In this document: positions 22,097 through 22,661 of the stretch, one piece after another
Layout of the letters: each line of letters begins with the position of its first letter
How positions within the stretch are numbered: the first letter of the stretch is position 1
Source: an uncultured Collinsella sp.
GTDB lineage: Bacteria > Actinomycetota > Coriobacteriia > Coriobacteriales > Coriobacteriaceae
Direction of reading: 5' to 3'
NCBI GenBank assembly: GCA_900541785.1
Contig: UQKY01000033.1
Coordinates: 1-22,661, forward strand
Length of the DNA: 22,661 nucleotides
Translations under genes and position numbers: made by a program
Notes under the pieces: generated by a model
Seen by the model: the letters and a program-made list of their open reading frames with translations, nothing else
Database searches by the model: none
Told to the model about the DNA's origin: nothing

Positions 22097-22114
22097 ATTA
22101 CAGTCGAAATTGTC

Positions 22115-22307
22115 AGCCCGGGACCGTCTCGGGCTACGATTGAGGCGCGCCCAGAACGGGCCGCCGACCGGGCGCCCGCGCACGGCCGAACGTCCCTGCC
22201 CCCGAGAGGGCCCGTTGGGTGCTGCCGGCGCGGGACGCGCCGCCCCCGACGGCTGATAGGAAAGTGCCGGGCAGGCGCCGCGGCTGGTAATGTGAGTGCC
22301 GAGGGGG
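22115..22307 (+). ncRNA. Candidate IS110 bridge RNA with target- and donor-binding loops
   Basis: The fold was read by eye. A 5' hairpin pairs AGCCCG with CGGGCT (22115-22120/22130-22135). The first internal loop is flanked by CCGCGC-CGGC/GCCG-GCGCGG (22176-22186/22224-22233) and capped by GCCC/GGGC (22198-22201/22208-22211). Its 5' side holds GAACGTCCC (22188-22196), identical to the flank GAACGTCC (22089-22096) plus one C; its 3' side holds CGTTGGG (22213-22219), complementary to the expected right half of the palindrome. The second loop is flanked by CCCCC..CGGC/GCCG.GGGGG (22243-22253/22298-22307), capped by GCCG/CGGC (22266-22269/22281-22284). Its 3' side holds GTAATG (22287-22292), complementary to CATTAC at the element's own end (22096-22101). 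Transcript ends are unknown. Confidence 0.7.
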
Positions 22308-22345
22308 AGGCCATCCGGTCGAACGACTACCGGAAGGATACCACC

Positions 22346-22661
22346 GTGAAAGCGCCATCCACCAGACCCGCGGCCGTGCTCGGCCTGGACGTCGGCAAGT
22401 CGTCGCACTGGGCCTGCCTGATCGACCGCGACGGGGAGGTGCTGGCCAGCGCCCCCGTCCGCAACAGGGAGGCCGAGCTCGACGCGCTGTTCGCCTCCGC
22501 GCCCGCCGGCACGCTCGTCGTCGTCGACCAGTTCCGCAACATAGGGTCCCTCGCCGTGAGGCGGGCCCGCGCCGCGGGACTCGGGATCGCCCACCTGCCC
22601 GGGCTCGCCGCCAGCCGCGCCGCGGGCCTGTTCGCCGGCGAGGCCAAGACTGACGAGCGCG
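22346..22661 (+). CDS. IS110-family transposase, N-terminal part (partial)
   Basis: GTG at 22346 follows GGAAGGA (22332-22338) by 7 nt, and 105 codons remain in the window. The RuvC-like DEDD domain is recognisable: first Asp D15 in VLGLDVGKSSHWACLID, second acidic position D61 in LVVVDQ (Glu in many relatives), and the AKTDER motif (D103) that leads into the usual TDARDA. IS110 transposases recombine DNA under bridge-RNA guidance using this domain plus a C-terminal serine-containing domain, which is outside the window. The G+C content is higher than that of the flanking repeats. A small hairpin CCGGT/ACCGG (22315-22319/22329-22333) overlaps the first bases of the ribosome site. Confidence 0.9.
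   Translation, partial: MKAPSTRPAAVLGLDVGKSSHWACLIDRDGEVLASAPVRNREAELDALFASAPAGTLVVVDQFRNIGSLAVRRARAAGLGIAHLPGLAASRAAGLFAGEAKTDER

Larger units (their letters stand above)
22097..22661 (+). mobile_element. IS110-family insertion sequence, left part (runs off the window)
   Basis: The element is defined by the break in repeat family 3 at 22096/22097, a GC-rich non-coding left end of about 250 bp, and a DEDD transposase gene starting at 22346. A long non-coding left end upstream of the transposase is the IS110-group layout, where the bridge RNA is encoded. No inverted terminal repeat is evident, as expected for the family. The boundary could be off by one or two bases because the site is a C run. 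The right end lies outside the window. Confidence 0.85.

Overview
The window looks like chromosome from a gut Coriobacteriia bacterium, most likely Collinsella or a close relative. The evidence is GC-rich coding sequence, strong AGGAGG-type ribosome sites, abundant mannose-family PTS and GntR/HutC genes, and many short palindromic intergenic repeats. This is an inference from gene content; no rRNA or other marker gene is present, and I saw no tRNA, rRNA or CRISPR array.

Layout, left to right. At 1-55 is the first codons of a leftward gene that runs off the edge. Positions 733-3771 encode an M16C zinc metallopeptidase. Positions 4126-4711 encode a HicA/HicB toxin-antitoxin pair behind a promoter carrying a LexA-type box. 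Positions 4858-5454 encode 5-formyltetrahydrofolate cyclo-ligase. Positions 5622-6584 (minus) encode an AbiEi-like/PD-(D/E)XK-like protein bracketed by two copies of one repeat. Then come metA (minus) and a divergent L-2-hydroxyacid dehydrogenase.

From 9521 to 21896 every gene reads leftward. In transcription order these are: a DMT exporter; mannose-family PTS EIIAB, EIIC and EIID; a FrlB-type SIS deglycase; a HAD phosphatase; a YitT membrane protein; GntR regulator 2; recQ; GntR regulator 1; and a second FrlB-type SIS deglycase. The PTS plus SIS genes resemble the gfr/frl systems that import Amadori compounds such as fructoselysine and glucoselysine and split the 6-phosphates into sugar phosphate and amino acid. 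An ACGTTATA motif occurs upstream of the PTS operon, GntR2, the DMT exporter and the left-edge gene, which suggests one regulon. SIS gene 1 has its own promoter with two copies of a different motif, probably for GntR1.

The right edge holds the left part of an IS110-family element: about 250 bp of non-coding left end and the first 105 codons of a DEDD transposase. The left end can be folded by eye into a bridge-RNA-like structure with a 5' hairpin and two internal loops. The first loop carries sequences matching the insertion site, and the second carries a match to the element's own end. The insertion site is one arm of a palindromic repeat that is intact at 13459-13514.

The intergenic DNA is unusually rich in palindromes and dispersed repeats. 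At least four recurring families and three long nested palindromes were found by reading, and are listed separately.
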